The notes under the pieces are model-generated. The model worked only from the letters and a program-made list of their open reading frames with translations. It made no database searches and had not been told where the DNA came from. The position numbers and the translations under genes were made by a program. 64,000 nucleotides of DNA from Chrysopilus asiliformis (Eukaryota > Arthropoda > Insecta > Diptera > Rhagionidae). Of this stretch, positions 45,653-57,600 are shown piece after piece. The stretch covers positions 76,882,942 through 76,946,941 of the forward strand of contig OZ035962.1 in the NCBI GenBank assembly GCA_964034945.1. Direction: 5' to 3'. Numbering within the stretch: position 1 is the stretch's first letter; the number at the start of each line of letters is the position of its first letter.

Positions 45653-45859
45653 CACTGCTTCCCACCTCTCTCATAGAAATTGAACAACTTTTTCCTGTTT
45701 TCTCGAAAACTGTACATCGTCTCAAAAAATTTATAAAGATGAAATGTGTTTACAATATGATTTTACATAACTTATCTATACATCAAAATCTAATTGGCCC
45801 ACTGCTCCTTCCTCTACCATACAAGGGAATACTTTTAAAAAAAATCAGTTGTGGTCAAT

Positions 45860-46715
45860 ACAAAACTTTCTTCTACAAAATCTACGACCCTGCGCAATTT
45901 ACGCTAGAGCCCTGTCGCGTTGTCAACCTAAGACGACCTCCCAATAAATTCTTGGTTTATTCAAAAATATCAAAAACGTACAAAATTTGAGATAACTTGA
46001 GAACGGTAAAAGATATCAATTTACGGTAAATGGCAAAAATGTAGAAAATGTTAACATCTTTAATTATTCTTTTAACTGATTTGTCGAAAAACCGTTAGTT
46101 TGCAAATTATTCGCAAACATATGATTTTTTATATATTAATGAAAATATCTCAATAACGGTAAAATATAACGGATAACGGTAAGAAACAAAATTGTGCAGA
46201 ATGCCATTCTCATTAATTCACTTCATACATTCAGTCAGAAAAAACCCGTTAGTTTTCGAGATAATCGCAAAAAACTGTTTTTTTGGAAATAACGGTTTAT
46301 CTCGATAACAGGTTGAGATATCGAGTTATAGCTAAAGACAAAAGTGTGGGAAATTTTATTTTCTTCAAGTTTTGTCATACATAAGGTCACTAAAAAACGC
46401 GTAGTTTCGGAGTAAATCGAGAAAAACGAAATTGCGATTTTTGAAAAACCGCCATTTTGGATACTTCCGGTTAACGGATTTCCACCAAAAGTTGATAGGA
46501 TTTCAGGACCCAACATGCCTATAAAATTTCATGGCGCTAGCTCTGTTAGTTTTTGAGAAATCTTGTACACAGACTGACAGACAGAAAGACATTTTTTTAA
46601 TATGACTCCAATCGACTCAGGAGTGATCGGGAAATGTTTTTTAGGCAAAATTAAGGGGTCGAAATTTTTCATGAATACAATACTTTATTATACTCCGTAG
46701 AAGAAAGTAAAAAAA
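45860..46715 (+). repeat. Dispersed repeat I, copy 3 (uninterrupted)
   Basis: The most complete copy of family I: CTTCTACAAAATCTACG start, GATAACGGTAAAATATAACG blocks, tail TTTTTGAGAAATCTTGTACACAGACTGACAG. It supplies the empty site for the MITE at 38448. Confidence 0.6.
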
Positions 46716-46849
46716 TTGGCATAAAATAGTATTTTATCAAAAGATAAACGAAAAAGGCGAAAAATCGAGAATTGCATATCTTTCGGAAGGTCAAAAAGGT
46801 CCATACATAGTTGGTTGTCTACAATAAAATACGTATCCTGTATTTTTTA

Positions 46850-47115
46850 CCTTCTTTTACATATGTAAGTTTCATCAAAATCGCCTATACAAATTTAATA
46901 CTTTTTTTCAAATTTTTCGAAGACGGTGAGTCGCATTGAAAAATTTATAGAGGTAAAATCTGTTTAGAATATGATTTTACATTACCGCTTCATACATCAA
47001 AATCCAATCGGTCATCTGCTCGCTACCTCTCTAATACAGAATGGATTTTTTTTTAAATAAACATTTTGTCTGTGATTGACAATTGACCCCTGGCAATTAA
47101 AGCTTTTCTTATGTT
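46850..47115 (+). mobile_element. DINE-1-like repeat, family F, copy 3 (3' part)
   Basis: TTTAGAATATGATTTTACAT and ATAAACATTTTGTCTGTGAT match the right half of 10930-11520; ends GGCAATTAAAGCTTTTCTTATG. Confidence 0.55.
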
Positions 47116-48957
47116 TTTGTTTTGTTATTAAGTAAACATTATTGCACCAAAACAATCAGTAAAATTAATCACTGAGGACGAGTCCAGAAATTTTTGATAC
47201 AAAATTTCCATTTTATTCCTCTCGTTCTTGAATGCACATGATTATCTCCAGAACTTTTAAACTTTAAACGCTCTGTCGTAAAAATGAAAACGTACAAATG
47301 CCGTTCAATACGCTTATTACCCTCACTCCTATAAAACATAATACACTTTTCATAATTTGATGCACGTACTCATGCTATACGAAATTCCATCCAGCCATTA
47401 TTTCAACAGTATCCAACTGATTCCCTGTGACAAAGTATCTGTTGTTGCATATAGGAATAAATTCATTGTTGGGACTATGAAGGAACAACAACACGATTGT
47501 ATGCTTCACAAGAAACATTTTACGTGTATCTCTTTGGGGGATTATAAAGCAATGACATTGTCAGTAGTTTTGCACATAAAAACCAGCTTCACCAGCTGAA
47601 TCCTCGTACATGGCTGCTGCAAGAATGAAAAGGATCCGACATTGTAGTTCATTTTTGTACTATTACTAACTGTTTGAAGTGTACACATTGTTACAAAAGA
47701 CAAGTCAGTCAAGAATCCTGTATCGGATGTGCTTCATTGCTAGATAAGTTTAATTTCGTACCTCTTTTTGTATCCAAAAGACATTAAAATTTTGTGAAAA
47801 AAGTCACCCGTATTAAAGAAACGATTACTTTTAGTAACTGTTACTTGCACATAAATAACAGTTACTATTAAGAGCACATTTAATTTGTTCGTAACAATCC
47901 GATTTACAAACTGTTTATTAAAAAACTGAGACCCTCCCATAATTCGTCGTAATTGGACCAAGTCAAGACAATTATTTGCCACATTTAAGATTTTTTTTTG
48001 TAACAGTTGACATTTTTTTGTCACATTTAAAACATTTTTTTTAGTGACAGAGAATGGTTCTGTTGACTTTCCTTTGATTACAAATCTTTGCAAATGTTTG
48101 ACTCAGTTCTGAAATTACATTAATTAAGGCTTTTTGAGTAATTTGCAGCTGCCATCAGCAATTTGTACCTTTCTGTCATTTTCTGTTGAAACTTTTTCTT
48201 CTTTTGTCTGTTTTTGAAGGGTCGGATAAATTTTTCCCGTGCCCCAGGCTAAACGAATATTCTTAGAAGTCAATGTTTTTCGCCTTTAACTAAGCCTCTT
48301 CTATCTTTTATACTTTCCGAAATGGTTCTGATCACCAGTTTTGAGAAAGAAGAGCGCAGAACAACGACAAAACAAAAAATGTAACACAAAAAAATGTTAA
48401 GGACCGAATAAATTCCTTAAAATATTTCAAGTATTTTAATTACGCCCTGAAAATTAGTTGTCTGCAGGAATGTGTTTCGATTATCAAGCTGACTACTTGC
48501 CGTGTTTTAAGAAAAAGAAATTGCCTATATTTGTTGGGAGAGAATTTAAAGACTAGATGAAAATGGGTGGGGAATATGGGTGGCTTTTTCAGTGATGTTC
48601 TGTAAAAAGAACAAAGGTAACTGGATTAAACTATAATTTGCTAAATTCACGTATAGATGTTTGTAAATTCGTGTGAAACAACTAAGCAAGAGTATAATTT
48701 CTTTAGGTTATTTCACACCTTTTAATAACGTCGACATATGGAATTTTCTCCTTTAATTAATTTAACACAAAGAAGATGTTAGAAACACAGCGACATAATA
48801 ATAATAACAATTAAGCGTTCTAATAAAGATAATATCTGTCGGAATTCAGATAATTATATGATTTGCCTATTTTAATATTTCATGTGTGGAACTGTTTCAA
48901 AGACAGTTCAAATATAAAAAACTTTTTCCCAATTTTTCCTTTCCTCTTCTATATATT
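47116..48957. other. AT-rich stretch without recognised genes
   Basis: Frames at 47357-47599 (+, 80 codons) and 47740-48093 (-, 117 codons) have no domain, no start context and no splice support that I can defend. No TIR pair or RNA gene found. Confidence 0.35.
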
Positions 48958-49190
48958 GTACTAGCAGACCCTACGTTGCCAGCTTAAAGTTTTTTGTATA
49001 AATTTTAGAATGCCAAAAAACCATAAATAACTTAAAAATTATTGGGAAAAAAACGTTATCTTTACAGGACCTTCTGTTTCGCATTTTGAAATTCCAACAC
49101 CTGATTCTTGATCGGTGACCCCAAAAACCCCTTATGCCAATTTTTCCGGGGAAAATGGGAAAAAGGGCATTTATAGTTTTTTTTTGATAG
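48958..49190 (+). repeat. Dispersed repeat G, copy 3 (truncated at the satellite edge)
   Basis: CTAGCAGACCCTACGTTGCC then AAAGTTTTTTGTATAAATTT and a CTGATTCTTGATCGGTGACC block match copies 1 and 2. The tail (GTCAGTC...) is missing; the satellite begins instead. Confidence 0.6.
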
Positions 49191-49220
49191 TTTCTGGTTA
49201 AAGAATATACTGTTTCCCAT

Positions 49221-49272
49221 AACCTGCACGCACGGACATCCTGCACGCACGGGCATCCTGCACGCACGGGCA
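49221..49272. repeat. 17-bp tandem repeat at the satellite edge
   Basis: Three copies of CCTGCACGCACGGGCAT (first with GGACAT). Confidence 0.85.
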
Positions 49273-49420
49273 TCGTGAATGGGCATCGTGCATGGGCATC
49301 GTGCATGGGCACCGCGCACGGGCATCGTGCATGGGCATCGTGCACGGATATCGTGCATGGGCAACGTGCATGGGCATCGTGCATGGGCATCGTGCATGGG
49401 CAACGTGCACGCGCATCGTG
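49264..49420. repeat. 13-bp tandem repeat (GCATGGGCATCGT)
   Basis: About a dozen copies with changes such as GCACGGATATCGT and GCATGGGCAACGT. The GGCAYCGTGC core is shared with the 18-bp satellite that follows, so the two are probably related. Translation repeats only every 13 residues, as expected of a unit not divisible by three. Confidence 0.85.
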
Positions 49421-50898
49421 CCGTAATTTGGCACCGTGCCGTAATTTGGCAATTTGGCACCGTGCCGTAATTTGGCACCGTGCCGTAATTTGGCACCGTG
49501 GCGTAATTTGGCACCGTGCCGTAATTTGGCACCGTGCCGTAGTTTGGCACCGTGCCGTAATTTGGCACCGTGCCGTAATTCGGCACCGTGCCGTAATTTG
49601 GCACCGTGGCGTAATTTGGCACCGTGCCGTAATTTGGCACCGTGCCGTAATTCGGCACCGTGCCGTAATTCGGCACCGTGCCGTAATTTGGCACCGTGCC
49701 GTAATTTGGCACCGTGCCGTAATTCGGCACCGTGCCGTAATTTGGCACCGTGCCGTAATTTGGCACCGTGCCGTAATTCGGCACCGTGCCGTAATTGGCA
49801 CCGTGCCGTAATTGGCACCGTGCCGTAATTTGGCACCGTGCCGTAATTTGGCACCGTGCCGTAATTTGGCACCGTGCCGAAATTTGGCACCGTGCCGTAA
49901 TTCGGCACCGTGCCGTAATTTGACACCGTGCCGTAATTTGGCACCGTGCCTTAATTTGGCACCGTGCCGTAATTTGGCACCGTGCCATAATTTGGCACCG
50001 TGCCGTAATTTGGCACCGTGCCGTAATTTGGCACCGTGTCGTAATTTGGCACCGTGCCGTAATTTCGCACCGTGCCGTAATTTGGCACCGTGCCGTAATT
50101 CGGCACCGTGCCGTAATTTTGGCACCGCGCCGTAATTTGGCACCGTGCCGTAATTTGGCACCGTGCCGTAATTCGGCACCGTGCCGTAATTTGGCACCGT
50201 GCCGTAATTTGGCACCGTGCCGAAATATGGCACCGTGCCGTAATTCGGCACCGTGCCGTAATTCGGCACCGTGCCGTAATTTGGCACCGTGCCGTAATTT
50301 GGCACCGTGCCGTAATTTGGCACCGTGCCGTAATTTGGCATCATGCCGTAATTTGGCACCGTGCCGTAATTTGGCACCGTGCCGTAATTTGGCACCGTGC
50401 CGTAATTCGGCACCGTGCCGTAATTTGATACCGTGCCGTAATTTGGCACCGTGCCGTAATTTGGCACCGTGCCGTAATTCGGTACCGTGCCGTAATTTTT
50501 TTGGCACCGTGCCGTAATTTCTTTGACACCGTGCCTTAATTTGGAACCGTGCCGTAATTCGGTACCGTGCCGTAATTCGGTACCGTGCCGTAATTTGGCA
50601 CCGTGCCGTAATTTGGCACCGTGCCGTAATTTGGCACCGTGCCGTAATTTGGCAACGCACCGTAATTTGGCACCGTGCCGTAATTTGGCACCGTGCCGTA
50701 ATTTGGCACCGTGCCTTAATTTGGCACCGAGCCTTAATTTGGCACCGTGCCGTAATTTGGCACCGTGCCGTAATTTGGCACCGTGCCGTAATTTGGCACC
50801 GTGCCGTAATTTGGCACCGTGCCGTAATTCGGCACCGTGCCGTAATTTGGCACCGTGCCGTAATTTGGCATCGTGCCGTAATTTGGCACCGTGCCGTA
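49421..50898. repeat. 18-bp satellite, first block (about 82 copies)
   Basis: The unit is GGCACCGTGCCGTAATTT, with frequent AATTC, occasional CTTAATTT, GAAATTT, ACGCACC and one-base length variants (AATTTTGG, AATTTCTTTGG). GGCAC and GTGCC pair around a single C. Five of six frames lack stops in the basic unit, giving long false frames: KLRHGA, NYGTVP and ITARCQ on the minus strand, APCRNL and HRAVIW on the plus strand. Ends abruptly at a TA-flanked MITE. Confidence 0.98.
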
Positions 50899-51586
50899 GA
50901 GTAAGTTCGGGTATTGTGGTACACCTTCTTTTGTTTTCATAATAAATCACTCGTTTTAAAAGCAAGCATGTTAGAATTTCGCATACGACACCTCCAGAGG
51001 CTTGCCTATAAAATTCCACAGCAATGTTACCAATCATAAACATAAAAGCAAAATTATGATCAAAAAAGTACACTAACTGAAAAAAAAGTGCTTCAAAAAA
51101 TTGGCGGGTAATGTGGTATACTGTTTCTTCCATACAAATATTTAAGGCGGGTAATGTGGAATACTGTTTCATCCATTCAAATATTAAATATTTGTATGGA
51201 AAAAATAGTATGCCACATTAGCCGTTCTCACCATGACAAACCAAAAAAAATGATTTCTTAGTCTAATTCGCTTGAATCCAAAATTTTTTTTTTCAAAAAT
51301 TATTTAGACATAATCGTTCACTGGTTCACAGTTAAAAAAACAACTTAAAATTGGCTTTCGAGATTCATTTGAATGTGGAGACAATAAAATGTTGATTGTG
51401 CTCAAAAACGTTTTTCAGAAAATTCCGATATAACCTGATAAACCATGGACTTGTCAACACCAACAATGGTTGCAGAATTTCACAAAAAACAGTATTGTAT
51501 GTTTGATCTTGCGATGCGGTATCTCATATCCGAGAAATGATGGGGTACCACATTACCCGCCTATACCACAATACCCGAACTTACTC
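50899..51586. mobile_element. TA-flanked MITE inserted in the satellite, 688 bp
   Basis: The ends are perfect 23-base inverted repeats starting GAGTAAGTTCGGGTATTGTG. TA lies outside both (50897-50898, 51587-51588), and joining the flanks restores the satellite's CCGTAATTT. Inside are subterminal repeats GCGGGTAATGTGGTATACTG (about 51105) and GCGGGTAATGTGGAATACTG (about 51146), plus a TATTTGTATGG inverted pair at about 51130-51200. No transposase. TA target and TIR suggest a Tc1/mariner-type non-autonomous element. Confidence 0.92.
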
Positions 51587-54500
51587 TAATTTGGCACCGT
51601 GCCGTAATTCGGCACCGTGCCGTAATTGGCACCGTGCCGTAATTGGCACCGTGCCGTAATTTGGCACCGTGCCGTAATTTGGCACCGTGCCGTAATTTGG
51701 CACCGTGCCGAAATTTGGCACCGTGCCGTAATTCGGCACCGTGCCGTAATTTGACACCGTGCCGTAATTTGGCACCGTGCCTTAATTTGGCACCGTGCCG
51801 TAATTTGGCACCGTGCCATAATTTGGCACCGTGCCGTAATTTGGCACCGTGCCGTAATTTGGCACCGTGTCGTAATTTGGCACCGTGCCGTAATTTGGCA
51901 CCGTGCCGTAATTTTGGCACCGTGCCGTAATTTGGCACCGTGCCGTAATTTGGCACCGTGCCGTAATTTGACACCGTGCTGTAATTTGGCACCGTGCCGT
52001 AATTTGGCACCGTGCCGTAATTTGGCACCGTGCCGTAATTTCTTTGGCACCGTGCCGTAATTTGGCACCGTGCCGTAATTTGGCACCGTGCTGTAATTTG
52101 GCACCGTGCCGTAATTTGGCACCGTGCGTAATTGGCACCGTGCCGTAATTTGGCACCGTGCCGTAATTTGGCACCGTGCCGTAATTTGGCACCGTGCCGT
52201 AATTTGGCACCGTGCCGTAATTTGGCACCGTGCCGTAATTTGGCACCGTGCCGAAATTTGGCACCGTGCCGTAATTTGACACCGTGCCGTAATTTGGCAC
52301 CGTGCCTTAATTTGACACCGTGCCGTAATTTGGCAGCGTGCCATAATTTGGCACCGTGCCGTAATTTGGCACCGTGCCGTAATTTGGCACCGTGTCGTAA
52401 TTTGGCACCGTGCCGTAATTTGGCACCGTGCCGTAATTTGGCACCGTGCCGTAATTTGGCACCGTGCCGTAATTTGGCACCGTGCCGTAATTCGGCACCG
52501 TGCCGTAATTCGGCACCGTGCCCTAATTTTGGAACCGTGCCGTAATTTGGCACCGTGCCGTAATTTGGCACCGTGCCGTAATTTGGCACCGTGCCGTAAT
52601 TTGGCACCGTGCCGTAATTTGGCACCGTGCATAATTCGGTACCGTGCCGTAATTTTTTTGACACCGTGCCGTAATTTCTTTGGCACCGTGTGGTAATTTG
52701 GCACCGTGCCGTAATTTCTTTGGCACCGTGCCGTAATTTGGCACCGTGCCGTAATTTGGCACCGTGCTGTAATTTGGCACCGTGCCGTAATTTGGCACCG
52801 TGCCGTAATTCGGTACCCTGCCGTAATTTGGCACCGTGCCGTAATTTTTTTGGCACCGTGCCGTAATTTCTTTGGCACCGTGCCGTAATTTGGCACCGTG
52901 CCATAATTTGGCACCGTGCCGTAATTTGGCACCGTGTCGTAATTTGGCACCGTGCCGCAATTCGGTACCGTGCCGTAATTTTTTTGGCACCGTGCCGTAA
53001 TTTGGCACCGTGCCGTAATTTTGGCACCGTGCCGTAATTTGGCACCGTGCCATAATTTGGCACCGTGCCGTAATTTGGCACCGTGTCGTAATTTGGCACC
53101 GTGCCGTAATTTTGGCACCGTGCCGTAATTTGGCACCGTGCCGTAATTTTGCACCGTGCCGTAAATTGGCACCGTGCCGTAATTTGGCACCGTGCCGTAA
53201 TTCGGCACCGTGCCGTAATTTTGGCACCGTGCCGTAATTTGGCACCGTGCCGTAATTTGGCACCGTGCCGTAAATTGGCACCGTGCCGTAATTTGGCACC
53301 GTGCCGTAATTTGGCACCGTGCCGTAATTCGGCACCGTGCCGTAATTTGGCACCGTGCCGTAATTTGGCACCGTGCCGTAATTCGGCACCGTGCCGTAAT
53401 TTGGCACCGTGCCGTAATTTGGCACCGTGCCGTAATTTGGCACCGTGCCGTAATTTGGCACCGTGCCGTAATTTGGCACCGTGCCGTAATTTGGCACCGT
53501 GCCGTAATTTGGCACCGTGCCGTAATTTGGCACCGTGCCGAAATTTGGCACCGTGCCGTAATTCGGCACCGTGCCGTAATTTGACACCGTGCCGTAATTT
53601 GGCACCGTGCCGTAATTTGGCATCGCGCCGTAATTCGGCACCGTGCCGTAATTTGGCACCGTGCCGTAATTTGGCACCGTGCCGTAATTTGGCACCGTGC
53701 CGTAATTTGGCACCGTGTCGTAATTTGGCACCGTGCCGTAATTTGGCACCGTGCCGTAATTTGGCACGGTGCCGTAATTTGGCCGTGCCGTAATTTGGCA
53801 CCGTGCCGTAATTTGGCACCGTGCCGTAATTTGGCACCGTGCCGTAGTTTGGCACCGTGCCGTAATTTGCCACCGTGCCGTAATTCGGTACCGTGCCGTA
53901 ATTTGGCACCGTGCCGTAATTTGGCACCGTGCCGTAATTTGGCACCGTGCCGTAATTTGGCACCGTGCCGTAATTTGGCCCCGTGCCGAAATTTGGCACC
54001 GTGCCGTAATTCGGCACCGTGCCGTAATTTGACACCGTGCCGTAATTTGGCACCGTGCCGTAATTTGGCACCGTGCCGTAATTTGGCACCGTGCCGTAGT
54101 TCGGCACCGTGCCGTAATTCGGGACCGTGCCCTAGTTTGGCACCGTGCCGTAATTTGGCACCGTGCCGTAATTTGGCACCATGCCGTAATTTGGTACCGC
54201 GCCGTAATTCGGCAACGTGCCGTAAGTCGGTACCGTGCCGTAATTCGGCACCGTGCCGTAATTTGGCACCGTGCCGTAATTCGGCACCGTGCCGTAATTT
54301 AGCACCGTGCCGTAATTTGGCACCGTGCCGTAATTCGGCACCGTGTCGTAGTTTGGCACCGTGCCGTAATTTGGCACCGCGCCGTAATTTGGCACCGTGC
54401 CGTAATTCGGCACCGTGCCGTAATTTGGCACAGTGCAGTAATTTGGCACCGTGCCGTAATTTGGCACCGTGCCGTAATTTGGCACCGTGCCGTAATTTGG

Positions 54501-57500
54501 CACCGTGCCGAAATTTGGCACCGTGCCGTAATTCGGCACCGTGCCGTAATTTGACACCGTGCCGTAATTTGGCACCGTGCCGTAATTTGGCACCGTGCCG
54601 TAATTTGGCACGGTGCCGTAATTTGGCCGTGCCGTAATTTGGCACCGTGCCGTAATTTGGCACTGTGCCGTAATTTGGCACCGTGCCATAGTTTGGCACC
54701 GTGCCGTAATTTGGCACCGTGCCGTAATTTGGCACCGTGCCGAAATTTCGCACCGTGCCGTAATTCGGCACCGTGCCGTAATTTGGCATCGCGCCGTAAT
54801 TCGGCACCGTGCCGTAATTTGGCACCGTGCCGTAATTTGGCACCGCGCCGTAATTTGGCACCGTGCCGTAATTCGTGCCGTAATTTGGCACCGTGCCGTA
54901 ATTTGGCACCGTGCCGTAATTTGGCACCGTGCCGTAATTTGGCACCGTGCCGTAATTTGGCCGTGCTGTAATTTGGCACCGTGCCGTAGTTTGGCACCGT
55001 GCCGTAATTTGGCACCGTGACGTAATTTGGCACCGTGCCGTAATTTGGCATCGTGCCGTTATTTGGCACCGTGCCGTAATTTGGAACCGTGCCGTAATTT
55101 GGCACCGTGCCGTAATTCGGCACCGTGCCGTAATTTGGCACCGTGCCGTAGTTTGGCACCGTGCCGTAATTTGGCACCGTGCCGTAATTTGGCACCGTGC
55201 CGTAATTTGGCAACGCACCGTAATTTGGCACCGTGCCGTAATTTGGCACCGTGCCGTAATTTGGCACCGTGCCTTAATTTGGCACCGAGCCTTAATTTGG
55301 CACCGTGCCGTAATTCGGCACCGTGCCGTAATTTGGCACCGTGCCGTAATTTGGCACCGTGCCGTAAGTTGGCACCGTGCCGTAATTCGGCACCGTGCCG
55401 TAATTCGGCACCGTGCCGTAATTTGGCACCGTGCCGTAATTTGGCACCGTGCCGTAATTTGGCACCGTGCCGTTATACGGCACCGTGCCGTAATTCGGCA
55501 CCGTGCCGTAATTCGGCACCGTGCCGTAATTTTGGCACCGTGCCGTAATTTGGCACCGTGCCTTAATTTGGCACCGAGCCTTAATTTGGCACCGTGCCGT
55601 AATTCGGCACCGTGCCGTAATTTGGCACCGTGCCGTAATTTGGCACCGTGCCGTAATTTGGCACCGTGCCGTAATTCGGCACCGTGCCGTAATTCGGCAC
55701 CGTGCCGTAATTTGGCACCGTGCCGTAATTTGGCACCGTGCCGTAATTTGGCACCGTGCCGTAATTCGGCACCGTGCCGTAATTCGGCACCGTGCCGTAA
55801 TTTGGCACCGTGCCGTAATTTGGCACCGTGCCGTAATTCGGCACCGTGCCGTAATTCGGCACCGTGCCGTAATTTTGGCACCGTGCCGTAATTTGGCACC
55901 GTGCCGTAATTTTGGCACCGTGCCGTAATTCGGCACCGTGCCGTAATTTGGCATCGCGCCGTAATTCGGCACCGTGCCGTTATTTGGCACCGTGCCGTAA
56001 TTTGGCACCGCGCCGTAATTTGGCACCGTGCCGTAATTCGTGCCGTAATTTGGCACCGTGCCGTAATTTGGCACCGTGCCGTAATTTGGCACCGTGCCGT
56101 AATTTGGCACCGTGCCGTAATTTGGCACCGTGCCGTAATTTGGCCGTGCTGTAATTTGGCACCGTGCCGTAGTTTGGCACCGTGCCGTAATTTGGCACCG
56201 TGACGTAATTTGGCACCGTGCCGTAATTTGGCATCGTGCCGTTATTTGGCACCGTGCCGTAATTTGGAACCGTGCCGTAATTTGGCACCGTGCCGTAATT
56301 CGGCACCGTGCCGTAATTTGGCACCGTGCCGTAGTTTGGCACCGTGCCGTAATTTGGCACCGTGCCGTAATTTGGCACCGTGCCGTAATTTGGCAACGCA
56401 CCGTAATTTGGCACCGTGCCGTAATTTGGCACCGTGCCGTAATTCGGCACCGTGCCGTAATTTGGCACCGTGCCGTAATTTGGCACCGTGCCGTAATTTG
56501 GCACCGTGCCGTAATTCGGCACCGTGCCGTAATTTGGCACCGTGCCGTAATTTGGCACCGTGCCGTAATTTGGCACCGTGCCGTTATTCGGCACCGTGCC
56601 GTAATTCGGCACCGTGCCGTAATTCGGCACCGTGCCGTAATTCGGCACCGTGCCGTAATTCGGCACCGTGCCGTAATTCGGCACCGTGCCGTAATTTTGG
56701 CACCGTGCCGTAATTTGGCACCGTGCCGTAATTTTGGCACCGTGCCGTAATTCGGCACCGTGCCGTAATTTGGCACCGGGCCGTAATTCGGGACCGTGCC
56801 GTAATTTGGCACCGTGCCGTAGTTTGGCACCGTGCCGTAATTTGGCACCGTGTCGTAATTTGGCACCGTGCCGTAATTTAGCACCGTGCCGTAATTTGGC
56901 ACCGTGCCGTAATTTGGCACCGTGCCATAATTCGGCACCGTGCCATAATTTTGGCACCGTGCCGTAATTTGGCACCGTGCCGTAATTTGGCACCGTGCCG
57001 TAATTCGGCACCGTGCCGTAATTCGGCACCGTGCCGTAATTTGGCACCGTGCCGTAATTCGGCATCGTGCCGTAATTCGGCACCGTGGCGTAATTCGGCA
57101 CCGTGCCGTAATTTGGCACCGTGCCGTAATTTGGCATCGCGCCGTAATTCGGCACCGTGCCGTAATTTGGCACCGTGCCGTAATTTGGCACCGCGCCGTA
57201 ATTTGGCACCGTGCCATAATTCGGCACCGTGCCATAATTTTGGCACCGTGCCGTAATTTGGCACCGTGCCGTAATTTGGCACCGTGCCGTAATTTGGCAC
57301 CGTGCCGTAATTCGGCACCGTGCCGTAATTCGACACCGTGCCGTAATTTGGCACCGTGCCGTAATTTGGCACCGTGCCGTAATTTGGCACCGTGCCGTAA
57401 TTCGGCATCGTGGCGTAATTCGGCACCGTGCCGTAATTTGGCACCGTGCCGTAATTTGGCACCGTGCCGTAATTTGGCACCGTGCCGTAATTCGGCACCG

Positions 57501-57600
57501 TGCCGTAATTCGGCACCGTGCTGTAATTTGGCACCGTGCCGTAGTTTGGCACCGTGCCGTAATTTGGCACCGTGCCGTAATTCGGCACCGTGCCGTAATT
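51587..57600. repeat. 18-bp satellite, second block, AAT-type units
   Basis: Same unit as 49421-50898, with mixed AATTT/AATTC ends and many length variants. Blocks recur: the GAAATTT-AATTC-TTTGACACC group appears near 49878, 51708, 53540, 53989 and 54508. The stretch 54785-55250 reappears at 55950-56440 with an offset of 1165-1183 bases (one 18-bp unit of difference). Frames up to about 1,437 codons on the minus strand are artefacts. Confidence 0.98.

Larger units (their letters stand above)
43860..45830 (+). mobile_element. DINE-1-like repeat, family F, copy 2 (split by insertions)
   Basis: Left part 43860-44088 (GATTTGGTATACCGTTTGTAAC, (GTCY)n core at 43899-43930, AGACTTGAAATTTTG), right part from about 45603 (TTTAGAATGTAATTTTACAT onward). 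The mariner-like element at 44091 and a 280-bp tandem duplication separate them. Sequence further left lies beyond the two TIR elements at 41027 and 42019. Confidence 0.65.
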
